Shown here in pieces: positions 26,123 through 35,558 of a stretch of 36,289 bases of DNA. The translations under genes and the position numbers were made by a program. Positions within the stretch are counted from its first letter, which is position 1. Each line of letters begins with the position of its first letter. The stretch lies in the NCBI GenBank assembly GCA_902606505.1, contig CACLGU010000014.1, forward strand, positions 1 through 36,289, given 5' to 3'. The notes below the pieces were generated by a model. That model was not told where the DNA came from. It worked only from the letters and a program-made list of their open reading frames with translations, and searched no databases. This stretch comes from an uncultured Prochlorococcus sp. (GTDB lineage Bacteria > Cyanobacteriota > Cyanobacteriia > PCC-6307 > Cyanobiaceae).

Positions 26123-26872
26123 ATGTTAGATATCCGACGAATTTCTTCTAGTCGTTGGTGGCATAAAAAGAAAAGTTGGATATTTTTTGGAATTTTTTTA
26201 TTTTTAGTCTTTGTAAGGATTTCAAAAGGCTCTTTATATAAAGATTTTTTTTACTTTATTTCAAAGCCATTTTGGCCTGGTCAATTTCAAAAAGAAGTTA
26301 TTCTTAAAAGCATAGACCAAGAATCTTTAATAAAATTAAATCTCCTTAAAAAGGATAATATAAGATTGCGTAAAATTTTATCTCTTCAAGAATCATCTAA
26401 TAATCAATATATTTCAGCAGCAGTTATTTCGAGAAAAACAGGAGGTTGGTGGAGACAAATAATTTTAAACAAAGGTTCAAAAGATGGAGTGGAAATTGGT
26501 AATATTGTTACTGGCCCAGGTGGATTATTAGGAAGAGTAAACAATACCTCTATATTTACTTCTTCAGTAACATTATTAACTTCTCCAGAGAGTAAATTAG
26601 GAGTATGGGTTGATAGAAGCCAAACTAATGGAGTACTGGTTGGTTTAGGCCATGATCATCCAAGCCTAATACTATATTCAAAAGATGCTGATATAAAAGT
26701 CGGAGATTTTGTATCATCCTCTCCTGCTAGTTCTTTATTACCTCCAAATATCCCCATTGGGATTGTCCAATCTATAGACAATACATTGCAATCAAAAAAA
26801 ACGGCAAAAATTTCGCTTTTAGCAAAACCTAACGTAATTGATTGGGTGCAAATTTTGAGAGAAAATATTTAA
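26123..26872 (+). CDS. mreC: Rod shape-determining protein MreC
   Basis: Bitopic membrane protein linking MreB filaments to cell-wall synthases. A transmembrane helix at about 15-33 follows a basic cytoplasmic start. Next comes a helical, coiled-coil-like stretch with leucines (about 60-85), then the beta-barrel periplasmic part with V-I-S-R-K-T-G-G-W-W-R and a G-P-G-G-L-L-G-R-V block, and a late L-P-P-N-I-P-I-G-I-V strand pair. Length 249 is at the short end for MreC. Four bases separate it from mreB, and its TAA shares one base with the mreD ATG. Confidence 0.94.
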   Translation: MLDIRRISSSRWWHKKKSWIFFGIFLFLVFVRISKGSLYKDFFYFISKPFWPGQFQKEVILKSIDQESLIKLNLLKKDNIRLRKILSLQESSNNQYISAAVISRKTGGWWRQIILNKGSKDGVEIGNIVTGPGGLLGRVNNTSIFTSSVTLLTSPESKLGVWVDRSQTNGVLVGLGHDHPSLILYSKDADIKVGDFVSSSPASSLLPPNIPIGIVQSIDNTLQSKKTAKISLLAKPNVIDWVQILRENI

Positions 26873-27390
26873 TGAATAAATTTTTTACAAACAAATTATC
26901 TATCATAAGCTTCATTTTTATTCCAATTCTTTTTTTGTGGAATCCTAATTGGCTTGGATTTTTAGGAGTTCAGCCATATTGGCCGTTATTTTGGTTATTG
27001 CCCTGGTCTATGATTAATGGATCAGTTAATGGATCAGTATTTGGTTTGTTTTTAGGTCTAATTTTGGATTCTTTAACTTTAGATAATAATTTTACTCAAA
27101 TACCAGGCTTAATGTTCTGTGGATTTTTGTTTGGGAGAATTAAATTAAATACTGATATTTTGGTAGGCCACTTTAGGCATGGTTTGATTTGTTCTTTTGG
27201 AAGTTTTTTATGCGGGACACTTCATCTTTCACAAATTTTGTTTAAAAATTTTTCAGATAGTAACTCTTTAATGTTTATTTCAGGCATTAAAAATATCTTA
27301 GCCGAAGTTTTTTTGACAGGTTTGTTTGCTCCCTTAATTTGCTCTCAACTTTTAAGAATGTTTAAATTTTCAAGAATAAAATTACATTAA
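26872..27390 (+). CDS. mreD: Rod shape-determining protein MreD
   Basis: Polytopic membrane partner of MreC and the elongasome. The 172 residues hold about five hydrophobic segments rich in Phe, Leu and Trp with few charges. Sequence conservation in MreD is low, so the call rests on position directly after mreBC and on membrane pattern. The start is ATG at 26872, overlapping the mreC stop by one base (TAATG); a longer in-frame reading from 26842 would run inside mreC and is not favoured. Confidence 0.88.
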   Translation: MNKFFTNKLSIISFIFIPILFLWNPNWLGFLGVQPYWPLFWLLPWSMINGSVNGSVFGLFLGLILDSLTLDNNFTQIPGLMFCGFLFGRIKLNTDILVGHFRHGLICSFGSFLCGTLHLSQILFKNFSDSNSLMFISGIKNILAEVFLTGLFAPLICSQLLRMFKFSRIKLH

Positions 27391-27558
27391 TAAATTTTTT
27401 CAAAAATCAAAAAGTGCCTTGAACAATTTTATCTTCAAATTTTTTTAAACCTCCGGAATATCTCTATGAGGGTTCGTAATGTTATATTTTTAATTGTTAG
27501 AATAAAAATTCAATGCAATAGTTTTTTGCTTTGAAATATCGAGAAATCTTTTTTAACT
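27391..27558 (+). other. Intergenic region between mreD and the rpaB-like gene
   Basis: 168 bases, among the longest gaps here. It is A+T-rich apart from a short C/G-containing patch near 27450-27475, where AACC/GGTT could form a weak interrupted stem. TAGAAT at 27498-27503 could be a -10 but has no -35 at proper spacing. No open frame or RNA family is recognised. Confidence 0.4.
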
Positions 27559-28305
27559 ATGTCAAAAGCAAGAATTTTAGTTGTTGATGATGAACCAGCA
27601 GTTTTGAAGGTATTAGTTACGAGGCTTCAATTAGCTGGATATCAAGTTTATTCAGCCACTAATGGCGAAGAAGCTCTTGAATCTTTCCACAGGGATTCCC
27701 CAGATTTAATAGTTCTTGATGTTATGCTTCCAAAAATGGATGGATTTGCTGTTTGTAGAAGAATTAGAGCTGAATCAGTAGTACCAATAATATTCTTAAC
27801 CGCTCTAGAGGCTATTTCGGAGAGAGTCGCAGGCTTGGATTTAGGGGCTGATGATTACTTATCTAAACCATTTAGCCCAAAAGAGTTAGAAGCTAGAATA
27901 GCTACTATTTTGAGAAGAATGGGCCCAAGTATATCGGTTACTGAAACCAAAGAAGTTCCTTCAGGAAAAGGAGTAATGAAATTTGGAACTTTAGTGGTTG
28001 ATACTAATCGCAGACAAGTTTCTAGAGCTGGAGATAGAATTAGTCTAACTTATACTGAATTTAGTCTCCTAGAATTATTATTTGACGAACCTGGTAAGGT
28101 TGTTCCTCGAGCAGAAATATTAGAGCAGCTGTGGGGCTATCCTCCTCGTAGAGCGGCAGATTTAAGAGTTGTAGATGTATATGTAGCAAGACTAAGAGGT
28201 AAATTGGAACCAGATCCAAGAAACCCAGAATTAATATTAACTGTTAGAGGGATTGGTTACGCATCTCAGAGAGTTGGCGAAACAGCAACATCTTTGGCAA
28301 GTTGA
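27559..28305 (+). CDS. rpaB: OmpR-type response regulator, RpaB/Ycf27-like
   Basis: Two-component response regulator. The receiver domain has acidic pair D10-D11, phospho-acceptor D54 in V-L-D-V-M-L-P, T81 and K103-P, followed by F-S-P-K-E-L-E-A-R. The C-terminal winged helix ends with a segment close to cyanobacterial RpaB: R-V-V-D-V-Y-V-A-R-L-R then D-P-R-N-P-E-L-I-L-T and R-G-I-G-Y. RpaB represses or activates photosynthesis and high-light genes through HLR1 sites and is tied to the histidine kinase NblS. The match is to RpaB rather than RpaA or PhoB as I recall those sequences; a second Ycf27-like paralogue elsewhere cannot be excluded. lysS follows on the same strand after 50 bases. Confidence 0.85.
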   Translation: MSKARILVVDDEPAVLKVLVTRLQLAGYQVYSATNGEEALESFHRDSPDLIVLDVMLPKMDGFAVCRRIRAESVVPIIFLTALEAISERVAGLDLGADDYLSKPFSPKELEARIATILRRMGPSISVTETKEVPSGKGVMKFGTLVVDTNRRQVSRAGDRISLTYTEFSLLELLFDEPGKVVPRAEILEQLWGYPPRRAADLRVVDVYVARLRGKLEPDPRNPELILTVRGIGYASQRVGETATSLAS

Positions 28306-28355
28306 GCAATAGTCTGATAATTTTATTAAATAAAACAAATATATTTAAATAAATT

Positions 28356-29867
28356 TTGTCTGAAATAAAAGAAGCGCGCTTACAAAAAGCTAGTTCACTC
28401 GTGAATAAGGGATTTGCTTCTTACGCACAGAGCTTTAAGGTATCACATACTACCAGTTTTCTTATTCAAAAATTTGATTATCTAGAAAATGGTCAAGAGG
28501 AAGACTTCAGTGTTTCTATTGCTGGTAGAGTTCTGGCAAAAAGGGTAATGGGCAAAATTGCCTTTTTCACAATAAGCGATCAAGAAGGTCAGATTCAGCT
28601 TTATCTAGATAAAAGGATTATTAATTTCAATTTAGAAAAACAAAAATTACTATCTTTTGAGGATCTCAAGGAAATAGTAGATATTGGTGATTGGATAGGC
28701 GTCTATGGAACTATTAAAAAAACTAATAAAGGTGAGCTTTCAATTAAAGTAGAAAAATGGGAAATGTTATCCAAATCATTACAACCTCTCCCAGATAAAT
28801 GGCATGGATTAACTGATATCGAAAAAAGATATAGACAACGTTATTTAGATTTAATAGTAAATCCTCACTCTAAAAATGTATTTAAAACCAGAGCGAAATG
28901 TATAAGTTTTATAAGAAAATGGCTAGATAATAGAAATTTTTTAGAGATAGAGACTCCAATTCTGCAATCTGAAGCGGGTGGTGCTGAAGCAAGACCATTT
29001 ATAACTCATCACAATACATTGGATATTCCTTTGTATTTAAGAATAGCTACAGAATTACATCTAAAGAGAATGGTTGTTGGAGGTTTTGAGAAAGTATATG
29101 AATTGGGAAGAATCTTCCGTAATGAGGGGATAAGTACAAGACATAATCCAGAATTCACCTCAGTTGAAATTTATGAAGCTTATTCTGATTATGTAGATAT
29201 GATGAATTTAACTGAAGAATTGATTAAAGATATCGTAGCTGATGCATGTGGGTCTTTAATTATAAATTATCAAAATAAAGAAATTGATTTTTCTAAGCCT
29301 TGGTCAAGAATATCCATGAAAGCTATTGTCAAAAAATATACAGGGATTGATTTTGATTCTTTCAGTGGAGACTTTCTAGCAGCAAAACAAGCCGTTAAAA
29401 ATATCAATGTTGATTGTTCTAATAAAGTAAATACTATGGGAAGACTTTTAAATGAGGTCTTCGAGCAAAAAGTAGAATCAAAACTTATAGAACCCACTTT
29501 TGTTATTGATTATCCTGTTGAAATTTCTCCTTTAGCTAGGCCTCATCATGATAATAAAGAAATAGTTCAGAGATTTGAATTATTCATTGTTGGTCGAGAA
29601 CTGGCAAATGCGTTTAGTGAGTTGATAGATCCAGTAGATCAAAGAGAAAGAATGCAATTACAGCAATCTCTTAGAGATGAAGGAGATCTTGAGGCTCACT
29701 GTATAGATGAAGATTTTTTAAATGCTTTAGAAATTGGCATGCCGCCTACGGGAGGATTAGGTATAGGCATTGATAGGCTAATTATGTTAATTACTAATAG
29801 CGCATCGATTAGAGATGTAATCCCTTTCCCATTGTTAAAACCAGAAATAACTTCCAAAAAAAGTTAA
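28356..29867 (+). CDS. lysS: Lysyl-tRNA synthetase (class II)
   Basis: Charges tRNA-Lys. The N-terminal OB-fold anticodon domain spans about 50-145 (S-V-A-G-R-V, then I-Q-L-Y-L-D). Class II motif 1 lies at about 185-205, motif 2 is [15 protein letters not shown] near 250, and motif 3 is [10 protein letters not shown] near the C-terminus with V-I-P-F-P. Length 503 is normal for bacterial LysRS. The start is TTG at 28356; the M-S-E-I-K leader is plausible, and no ATG occurs before the OB domain. The 81-residue gene follows after 56 bases. Confidence 0.98.
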   Translation: MSEIKEARLQKASSLVNKGFASYAQSFKVSHTTSFLIQKFDYLENGQEEDFSVSIAGRVLAKRVMGKIAFFTISDQEGQIQLYLDKRIINFNLEKQKLLSFEDLKEIVDIGDWIGVYGTIKKTNKGELSIKVEKWEMLSKSLQPLPDKWHGLTDIEKRYRQRYLDLIVNPHSKNVFKTRAKCISFIRKWLDNRNFLEIETPILQSEAGGAEARPFITHHNTLDIPLYLRIATELHLKRMVVGGFEKVYELGRIFRNEGISTRHNPEFTSVEIYEAYSDYVDMMNLTEELIKDIVADACGSLIINYQNKEIDFSKPWSRISMKAIVKKYTGIDFDSFSGDFLAAKQAVKNINVDCSNKVNTMGRLLNEVFEQKVESKLIEPTFVIDYPVEISPLARPHHDNKEIVQRFELFIVGRELANAFSELIDPVDQRERMQLQQSLRDEGDLEAHCIDEDFLNALEIGMPPTGGLGIGIDRLIMLITNSASIRDVIPFPLLKPEITSKKS

Positions 29868-29923
29868 AAATTACCCTCGAATGAAGTAAAATAGTTAAAT
29901 TAATCCAATACGAAATTTTTTAA

Positions 29924-30169
29924 ATGAGTGGTGAACGTGTTGGTTTCCGTTTCAAACACGCGGATGCAGTAGTAAAAAGAAATCCTCAAGGCCGATCAAG
30001 AAGAGGATGGGTTATTGAACCAGTAGAGCAAACTACAAGTAGAGGTACAAAAATGCCTGCATACAAAATTCGCTGGAGAGATAGTGAGAGGCCAGAAACT
30101 GTATTGCAGCATATGCTAATTGCAGATCCAGATCCTTCCCCACCTCCAACTTCAGTAAGTTTAGATTGA
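29924..30169 (+). CDS. Small basic protein, conserved-looking, function unknown
   Basis: 81 residues, soluble. The N-terminal half is rich in Arg and Lys (R-F-K-H, V-K-R-N, G-R-S-R-R-G-W), followed by alternating short strands (W-V-I-E-P-V, Y-K-I-R-W-R-D) and an E-T-V-L-Q-H-M-L segment; the last 15 residues are Pro/Ser/Asp-rich and probably flexible. The pattern resembles a small SH3- or KOW-like barrel, which could bind nucleic acid or protein, but I cannot place it in a named family. It is read from a clear ATG behind lysS and converges on smpB with 26 bases between. Confidence 0.7.
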   Translation: MSGERVGFRFKHADAVVKRNPQGRSRRGWVIEPVEQTTSRGTKMPAYKIRWRDSERPETVLQHMLIADPDPSPPPTSVSLD

Positions 30170-30195
30170 TACTTTCAACAATTCTGCCTAATCTT

Positions 30196-30690
30196 TTATC
30201 TTTTTAGTGCAGAGTTGATTTCTTTTTTTATGCTTTTTTGTTTTTCATCTTGTCGTTTGTCATGTAATTTTTTCCCTTTACCAACTCCAATAGTTAGTTT
30301 TATCCATGAGCCTTTTAAATAAAGAGATAATGGAACAATAGTCATTCCTTTTTTTTCAGTATTAGATTTCATTTTTATTATTTCTTTTTTATGTAGTAGC
30401 AACTTTCTATTTCTTAGTGGATCATGATTAAAGAAAGACCCCACATTTTTATGTGGTGAAATGTGAACATTTAATAATAAGATCTCACCATCTCTGAATG
30501 AACAGTATCCGTCTCTTAAATTTGCTTTTCCGTTTCTAATGGACTTTACTTCAGTCCCTAAAAGCTCAATTCCAGCTTCGATTGTTTCAGATATTGCATA
30601 TTGAAATTTTGCATATCTATTATCAGCTAGAAGTTTAAAATTATTTGCTTTATTAGTATTTTTTTTAACTTTGTTTGAATTTTTTGCCAT
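30196..30690 (-). CDS. smpB: SsrA-binding protein SmpB
   Basis: Partner of tmRNA in rescuing stalled ribosomes. Visible marks are an A-x-F-x-Y-x-I-x-E-T-I-E-A-G-I-x-L stretch near 27-43, [16 protein letters not shown] at about 45-60, the H-I-S-P-H block and [24 protein letters not shown] at about 122-145. The C-terminal tail is Lys-rich, as needed to enter the mRNA channel. Length 164 is normal. The tmRNA gene itself is not in the window. It is divergent from ruvB across 52 bases. Confidence 0.97.
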   Translation of the reverse strand: MAKNSNKVKKNTNKANNFKLLADNRYAKFQYAISETIEAGIELLGTEVKSIRNGKANLRDGYCSFRDGEILLLNVHISPHKNVGSFFNHDPLRNRKLLLHKKEIIKMKSNTEKKGMTIVPLSLYLKGSWIKLTIGVGKGKKLHDKRQDEKQKSIKKEINSALKR

Positions 30691-30742
30691 TTTAGTTGTA
30701 AAAAATCTTTCTACTCAGAACAATTGCAATTAACCTTTCATT

Positions 30743-31801
30743 ATGGCAATAATTTCTTCCAATATAGGCGATAATGACTTTCCTTTTCGTAAAAAAGAAC
30801 TTAGGCTAGTTGATTCAAAAAACATACCAGAAGAAAAGAGAAATAATAATTTGAACTTAGCCCGGCCTCTTAATTTAAAAGAATTTATTGGCCAAGAACA
30901 ACTTAAATCTTCTTTAAGAATAGCTATAGATGCTTCAATTATTAGAAAAGAACCTTTGGAGCATACTCTTTTATATGGACAGCCTGGTCTAGGTAAGACT
31001 ACTCTTGCTTTTTTGATAGCCAACGAATTGAATACAAAATGTAGGATTGCGACTGCACCAGCAATTGAAAGACCAAGAGATATTGTAGGTTTACTTCTTG
31101 GATTAAAAGAAGGTGATGTTTTATTTATCGATGAGATACATCGCTTAAATAGGTTAACTGAAGAGTTGTTATATTCTGCAATGGAGGATTTTAGACTTGA
31201 TTTAACTATGGGAGCTAATAGAGGAGCCCGTTGCAGAACAATTAATCTTCCTAGGTTTACTCTGATTGGCGCGACAACTAAATTAGCCTCAATAAGTGCA
31301 CCTCTAAGAGATAGATTTGGGATATCTCAGAAAATTGAATTCTATACATGTGATGAATTAAAACAAATTATTGTTAACTTCTCCCGATTAATAAACCTCA
31401 ATTTAGAAGATGAAGCATCTTATGATTTGGCAAAGATATCTCGAGGGACTCCAAGAATTGCTTTAAGATTATTAAGACGAGTTAGAGATTATGCTCAAGT
31501 TGTTATGAAAACTAATACTATTTCAGTGAATTTAATAAAAAAAGCTTTAAATTCTTACCAAATAGACGAAAAAGGATTGGATTCTTTAGATAGACACTAT
31601 TTATCTTTTCTTAACCAAAACAATAATATTCCAACTGGCCTTGATTCAATTGCATCTGGGTTGGGCGATGATTCTTCAATGTTAGAATTTGTAGTTGAGC
31701 CATATCTTATAAAAATTGGTTTTCTCACGAGAACTCCTCGAGGAAGATTGCTTACTGCTTTAGGAAAAAAGTACATTGATTCAAAAGATGATAACTTTTA
31801 A
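30743..31801 (+). CDS. ruvB: Holliday junction branch migration ATPase RuvB
   Basis: Hexameric AAA+ motor that, with RuvA, drives branch migration of Holliday junctions. Walker A G79-Q-P-G-L-G-K-T86, Walker [10 protein letters not shown] near 130, sensor 1 G-A-T-T, and the arginine-finger region P-L-R-D-R-F-G are all present. The C-terminal winged helix carries G-L-D-x-x-D-R and R-T-P-R-G-R. About 40 residues before the core are an N-terminal extension common in cyanobacteria. Length 352. Its 3' end overlaps the next gene start by 14 bases. Confidence 0.98.
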   Translation: MAIISSNIGDNDFPFRKKELRLVDSKNIPEEKRNNNLNLARPLNLKEFIGQEQLKSSLRIAIDASIIRKEPLEHTLLYGQPGLGKTTLAFLIANELNTKCRIATAPAIERPRDIVGLLLGLKEGDVLFIDEIHRLNRLTEELLYSAMEDFRLDLTMGANRGARCRTINLPRFTLIGATTKLASISAPLRDRFGISQKIEFYTCDELKQIIVNFSRLINLNLEDEASYDLAKISRGTPRIALRLLRRVRDYAQVVMKTNTISVNLIKKALNSYQIDEKGLDSLDRHYLSFLNQNNNIPTGLDSIASGLGDDSSMLEFVVEPYLIKIGFLTRTPRGRLLTALGKKYIDSKDDNF

Positions 31802-32576
31802 AAAAGTTAAGGTTTGTTTTTTATTAATTTTTATATTTTTCAATATTTTTTATATTGCACCATGCTATTCATTATCTTTGAGAGAGGATTTGTTTAAAAA
31901 TGCGTTAGATCTTAGTTCAGGCGGAAAATTTAATCTCGCTTTAAAAGAATGGAATCAATATCTCGATTCTTATCCTGATGATGCTGCAGGTTTTAGCAAT
32001 AGAGGAAATGTAAGACTTGTTGTAGGAGATGTTAATGGATCAATAGATGACCAAAATAAGGCAATAAGTTTGAATCCTAGTGAAATAGATCCTTACATAA
32101 ACAGGGGGATAGCTGAGGAAGCATTGGGTTTATGGTCGCAAGCGAAAAAGGATTATATGTTCGTTATTTCCCTAGATAGTAAAAATTTCTCTGCATTATA
32201 TAATTTAGCTAACGTCGAAGGATCTACATCCCATTGGGATAAAGCAAGAGATTTATTCTCAAAGGCTGCTTTATATAATCCAGGTTTTGCCATGGCTAGG
32301 TCAAGTTTGGCGTTAGCAGATTTCCAGTTGGGAAATATTGATGAAGCTGAAAAAGAATTAATAAAGTTAATTAGACGTTATCCAACTTTTGCAGATGCTA
32401 GGGCAGCTTTAACAGCTTTGAATTGGTCTAATGGTGAAGTTGGTAAAGCAGAGAGTAATTGGATAGCGGTAACTGAATTAGATCCTAGATATAGTGATGA
32501 AGAATGGTTAAAAAAAATAAGAAGATGGCCTCCTCAACCAATTAAAGATTTAATGAATTTTATCGATTTAAAATAA
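31788..32576 (+). CDS. Exported TPR-repeat protein
   Basis: An N-terminal hydrophobic segment (about 8-24) after Lys residues acts as a signal peptide or anchor; I-A-P-C at its end is a poor lipobox, so lipoprotein status is doubtful. The rest is about five to six tetratricopeptide repeats, seen as repeated W/A-x-x-x-Y/L...P spacings such as S-N-R-G-N-V and Y-N-L-A-N-V, from about residue 30 to 240. Such proteins are scaffolds for protein complexes; partner unknown. ATG at 31788 (262 residues) is preferred to a TTG at 31776. It overlaps ruvB by 14 bases and is followed 3 bases later by the M20 amidohydrolase. Confidence 0.87.
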   Translation: MITFKKVKVCFLLIFIFFNIFYIAPCYSLSLREDLFKNALDLSSGGKFNLALKEWNQYLDSYPDDAAGFSNRGNVRLVVGDVNGSIDDQNKAISLNPSEIDPYINRGIAEEALGLWSQAKKDYMFVISLDSKNFSALYNLANVEGSTSHWDKARDLFSKAALYNPGFAMARSSLALADFQLGNIDEAEKELIKLIRRYPTFADARAALTALNWSNGEVGKAESNWIAVTELDPRYSDEEWLKKIRRWPPQPIKDLMNFIDLK

Positions 32577-32579
32577 GTA

Positions 32580-33764
32580 ATGAATAGAGATCAGTTACAT
32601 AAAAAAATTGATTCGTTTAATGATGAACTAATTAACTTAAGAAGACATATCCATGAACATCCGGAATTAAGTGGACTTGAAAATCAAACAGCGATCTTGA
32701 TCAGTGGTTTTTTAAAAGATATTGGTTGGAATGTTAGAGAATCTATAGGCAGGACTGGAGTTATAGCTGATTTTGGCCCCCCAGATAAAGGTATTATAGG
32801 CTTAAGAGTGGATATGGATGCTTTGCCAATATTTGAGGAAACTAAATTAAGTTTTTCTTCAAAAGTAGATGGTGTTATGCATGCCTGTGGTCACGATTTG
32901 CATATCTCGATTGGATTGGGTGTCGCAAAAATTGTTAAGGATTTAAAACTAAATTTTGGGACTCGGATAATTTTTCAGCCTGCTGAAGAAATTGCGAGTG
33001 GAGCTAGATGGATGATTAAGGATGGTGCAACTAATGGTTTAACCCGTATTTTGGGAGTTCATGTCTACCCCGATTTATCCGTAGGGACTATTGGCATTAA
33101 AGAGGGAAGTTTAACTGCAGCTGCTGGAGAATTTAATGTTGAGATTAAAGGAAAATCAGGCCATGGTGCTCGACCTCATGAAGGAGTTGATGCTATTTGG
33201 GCGGCCTCAAAAGTTATCTCGGGAATTCAAGAATCAATAACACGGAAGTTAGACCCTCTAGATCCAGTAGTAATAACTTTTGGGAAAATAAATGGTGGCA
33301 ATGCATTCAATGTTCTCGCAGAAAAGGTTAATTTAATTGGTACTGTTAGATGCACTAATCGTAAAGTATTTACGAATATTGGAAATTGGCTCAATGAAAA
33401 TATCACTTCTTTAGCTAATAGTTGCGGAGCTGAAGCAAAAGTAATATTTAGAGAAATCACTCCGGCAGTTAATAATAATCCTGAAATTAATAGAGTCCTC
33501 AGAGATTCGGGAATTAAGGTTTTGGGTCAAGAAAATGTAATCGAATTACAAAAACCATCATTAGGAGCTGAGGATTTCGCTGAATTCTTAAATGAAATTC
33601 CTGGAGCTATGTTTAGGCTTGGGGTTTCTAGTTCCAATGGATGTGCTCCTCTTCATAGTGCTAAATTTGATCCTGATGAAAGAGCTATTGCTGTTGGAAT
33701 TAAAGTAATAACAGAATCCATAGTAAAATTAAACAATGAAAAAATTAATACTATTGGCAAATGA
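32580..33764 (+). CDS. M20-family metal-dependent amidohydrolase (N-acyl amino acid hydrolase type)
   Basis: Dizinc peptidase-family hydrolase that cleaves amide-linked acyl groups from amino acids. Metal and catalytic residues are visible: R-x-D-M-D-A-L-P near 80, H-A-C-G-H-D-L-H near 101-108, P-A-E-E near 137, H with V-Y-P near 160, and the late P-S-L-G-A-E-D-F-A-E and P-L-H-S-A-K. A dimerisation domain with G-H-G-A-R-P-H sits between. Substrate class could be hippurate-, indole-acyl- or acetyl-amino acids. The 394-residue length fits. Its stop overlaps the following ATG as ATGA. Confidence 0.94.
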   Translation: MNRDQLHKKIDSFNDELINLRRHIHEHPELSGLENQTAILISGFLKDIGWNVRESIGRTGVIADFGPPDKGIIGLRVDMDALPIFEETKLSFSSKVDGVMHACGHDLHISIGLGVAKIVKDLKLNFGTRIIFQPAEEIASGARWMIKDGATNGLTRILGVHVYPDLSVGTIGIKEGSLTAAAGEFNVEIKGKSGHGARPHEGVDAIWAASKVISGIQESITRKLDPLDPVVITFGKINGGNAFNVLAEKVNLIGTVRCTNRKVFTNIGNWLNENITSLANSCGAEAKVIFREITPAVNNNPEINRVLRDSGIKVLGQENVIELQKPSLGAEDFAEFLNEIPGAMFRLGVSSSNGCAPLHSAKFDPDERAIAVGIKVITESIVKLNNEKINTIGK

Positions 33765-33976
33765 AAATTAATAAAAGATTTATTTTATCTTTTGTAGCTC
33801 CTTTCATGATTTTTATTTCTGCCATCGGATTAATATTTAGGGATAATTCCAAGAAGATTTTTTATTTACCTATTGGCTTAATGGGGATTGTAATTATTTT
33901 GGAGAGGGGTATGAGCAGACAATTGGATAGAAAAAATATTTTAAAAAAGATAAGGTCTTATCAAAAAATTAAATAA
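33761..33976 (+). CDS. Small two-helix membrane protein, function unknown
   Basis: 71 residues with a short basic N-terminus, hydrophobic segments at about 8-27 and 34-48, and a Lys/Arg-rich tail that should stay in the cytoplasm. No family assignment is made. It is translationally coupled to the amidohydrolase through ATGA and ends the ruvB run, 70 bases before the thiC riboswitch. The overlap and clean membrane pattern support it being real. Confidence 0.7.
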   Translation: MKINKRFILSFVAPFMIFISAIGLIFRDNSKKIFYLPIGLMGIVIILERGMSRQLDRKNILKKIRSYQKIK

Positions 33977-34007
33977 AATTATTTTATTTATTTTCACGCA
34001 TTATGAG

Positions 34008-34036
34008 ATGACTTATTTTTAGAAAAGAGCTATTAA
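34008..34036 (+). promoter_or_regulatory. Candidate promoter of thiC
   Basis: ATGACT at 34008-34013 and TATTAA at 34031-34036 are separated by 17 bases, each matching four of six consensus positions. Transcription would begin near 34043, right at the start of the riboswitch. Confidence 0.35.
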
Positions 34037-34045
34037 TAAGATAAA

Positions 34046-34125
34046 TACTAGGGGTGCTAAGAAATTTAACTTAGCTGAGATCATACCCTTTGAACCTAAA
34101 TCATTAATTTCGATGCAGGGAAGTG
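34046..34125 (+). promoter_or_regulatory. TPP riboswitch (thi-box) upstream of thiC
   Basis: The thiamine pyrophosphate aptamer is recognised by GGGGTGC, the P3 stem GCTAAG/CTTAGC (34056-34061 with 34070-34075), the core CTGAGA at 34075-34080, ACCC at 34085-34088 pairing with GGGT of P2, TGAACCT, a short AAAT/ATTT stem (34098-34101 with 34107-34110) and GCAGGGAAGT closing P4 and P1. High thiamine pyrophosphate should lower thiC expression. The aptamer ends 48 bases before the ATG; TTTGATCAAA follows it. No U-tract terminator is obvious, so control of ribosome access may be the mode. Confidence 0.95.
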
Positions 34126-34173
34126 GAGATTTGATCAAACTTTAGTAATAACACTTTTAAAAATTAAGAAATT

Positions 34174-35544
34174 ATGAGAAGTTCTTGGATTAAGCCTCGC
34201 CTCGGGAAAGACAATGTAACTCAGATGAACTTTGCGAGAAATGGATATATCACTGAAGAAATGGATTTTGTTGCTAAAAAAGAGAATCTTCCTTCTTCTT
34301 TAATAATGGAAGAAGTGGCAAGAGGAAGATTAATTATTCCAGCTAATATTAATCACTTGAATCTTGAGCCAATGTCTATAGGTATTGCTTCTAGATGCAA
34401 AGTTAATGCCAATATTGGTGCTTCCCCTAATGCAAGTGATATCAATGAAGAAGTAGAAAAGCTCAAACTTGCTGTTAAATATGGTGCTGATACGGTTATG
34501 GATCTTTCTACGGGAGGAGTAAATTTAGATGAAGTCCGACAAGCAATTATTCAAGAATCTCCTGTTCCCATAGGAACTGTTCCTGTTTATCAAGCTTTAG
34601 AAAGTGTTCATGGTTCGATAGATAGATTAACAGAAGACGATTTTCTTCATATTATTGAAAAACATTGTCAGCAGGGCGTAGATTATCAAACTATTCATGC
34701 TGGTCTATTAATAGAGCATTTGCCAAAAGTTAAAGGAAGAATTACTGGAATTGTCAGTAGAGGGGGCGGTATTTTAGCCCAATGGATGTTACATCATTTT
34801 AAACAAAATCCTCTCTATACAAGGTTTGATGATATCTGTGAGATTTTCAAGAAATATGATTGTACTTTTTCTCTAGGAGATTCACTAAGGCCTGGATGTT
34901 TGCATGATGCTTCTGATGATGCTCAGCTAGCTGAATTGAAGACCTTAGGCGAGCTTACTAGAAGAGCATGGGAACATAATGTTCAAGTAATGGTTGAAGG
35001 TCCTGGTCATGTACCTATGGATCAAATTGAGTTTAATGTAAGAAAGCAAATGGAAGAATGTTCAGAAGCCCCATTTTATGTGCTTGGTCCATTAGTGACA
35101 GATATATCCCCTGGTTATGACCATATATCAAGTGCTATTGGGGCGGCGATGGCAGGATGGTATGGGACTTCTATGTTATGTTATGTAACGCCAAAAGAAC
35201 ATCTAGGTCTACCAAATGCAGAAGATGTGAGAGAAGGCTTAATTGCTTATAAAATAGCTGCTCACGCTGCTGATATAGCAAGACATAGAGCTGGAGCTCG
35301 TGATCGAGATGATGAACTTAGTCATGCAAGGTATAACTTTGATTGGAATAAACAATTCGAACTTTCATTAGATCCGGAAAGGGCAAAGCAGTACCATGAT
35401 GAAACACTGCCTGAAGAAATCTTTAAAAAGGCAGAGTTTTGTTCAATGTGTGGCCCTAAACATTGTCCAATGAATTCAAAGATTTCTGATGAATCTCTTG
35501 ATCAGTTAAAAGATAAGCTTGAAGAATGCAATACTTCAGTGTAG
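34174..35544 (+). CDS. thiC: Phosphomethylpyrimidine synthase ThiC
   Basis: Radical-SAM type enzyme that rearranges aminoimidazole ribotide to HMP phosphate, the pyrimidine half of thiamine. The C-terminal 4Fe-4S motif is C423-S-M-C426-G-P-K-H-C431. Core blocks include [36 protein letters not shown] and Y-V-T-P-K-E-H-L. At 456 residues it lacks the long N-terminal domain of enterobacterial ThiC, as is usual in cyanobacteria. Regulation by the upstream TPP riboswitch is strongly indicated. It converges on tkt with 14 bases between stops. Confidence 0.99.
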   Translation: MRSSWIKPRLGKDNVTQMNFARNGYITEEMDFVAKKENLPSSLIMEEVARGRLIIPANINHLNLEPMSIGIASRCKVNANIGASPNASDINEEVEKLKLAVKYGADTVMDLSTGGVNLDEVRQAIIQESPVPIGTVPVYQALESVHGSIDRLTEDDFLHIIEKHCQQGVDYQTIHAGLLIEHLPKVKGRITGIVSRGGGILAQWMLHHFKQNPLYTRFDDICEIFKKYDCTFSLGDSLRPGCLHDASDDAQLAELKTLGELTRRAWEHNVQVMVEGPGHVPMDQIEFNVRKQMEECSEAPFYVLGPLVTDISPGYDHISSAIGAAMAGWYGTSMLCYVTPKEHLGLPNAEDVREGLIAYKIAAHAADIARHRAGARDRDDELSHARYNFDWNKQFELSLDPERAKQYHDETLPEEIFKKAEFCSMCGPKHCPMNSKISDESLDQLKDKLEECNTSV

Positions 35545-35558
35545 TTATCAATTAGTAG

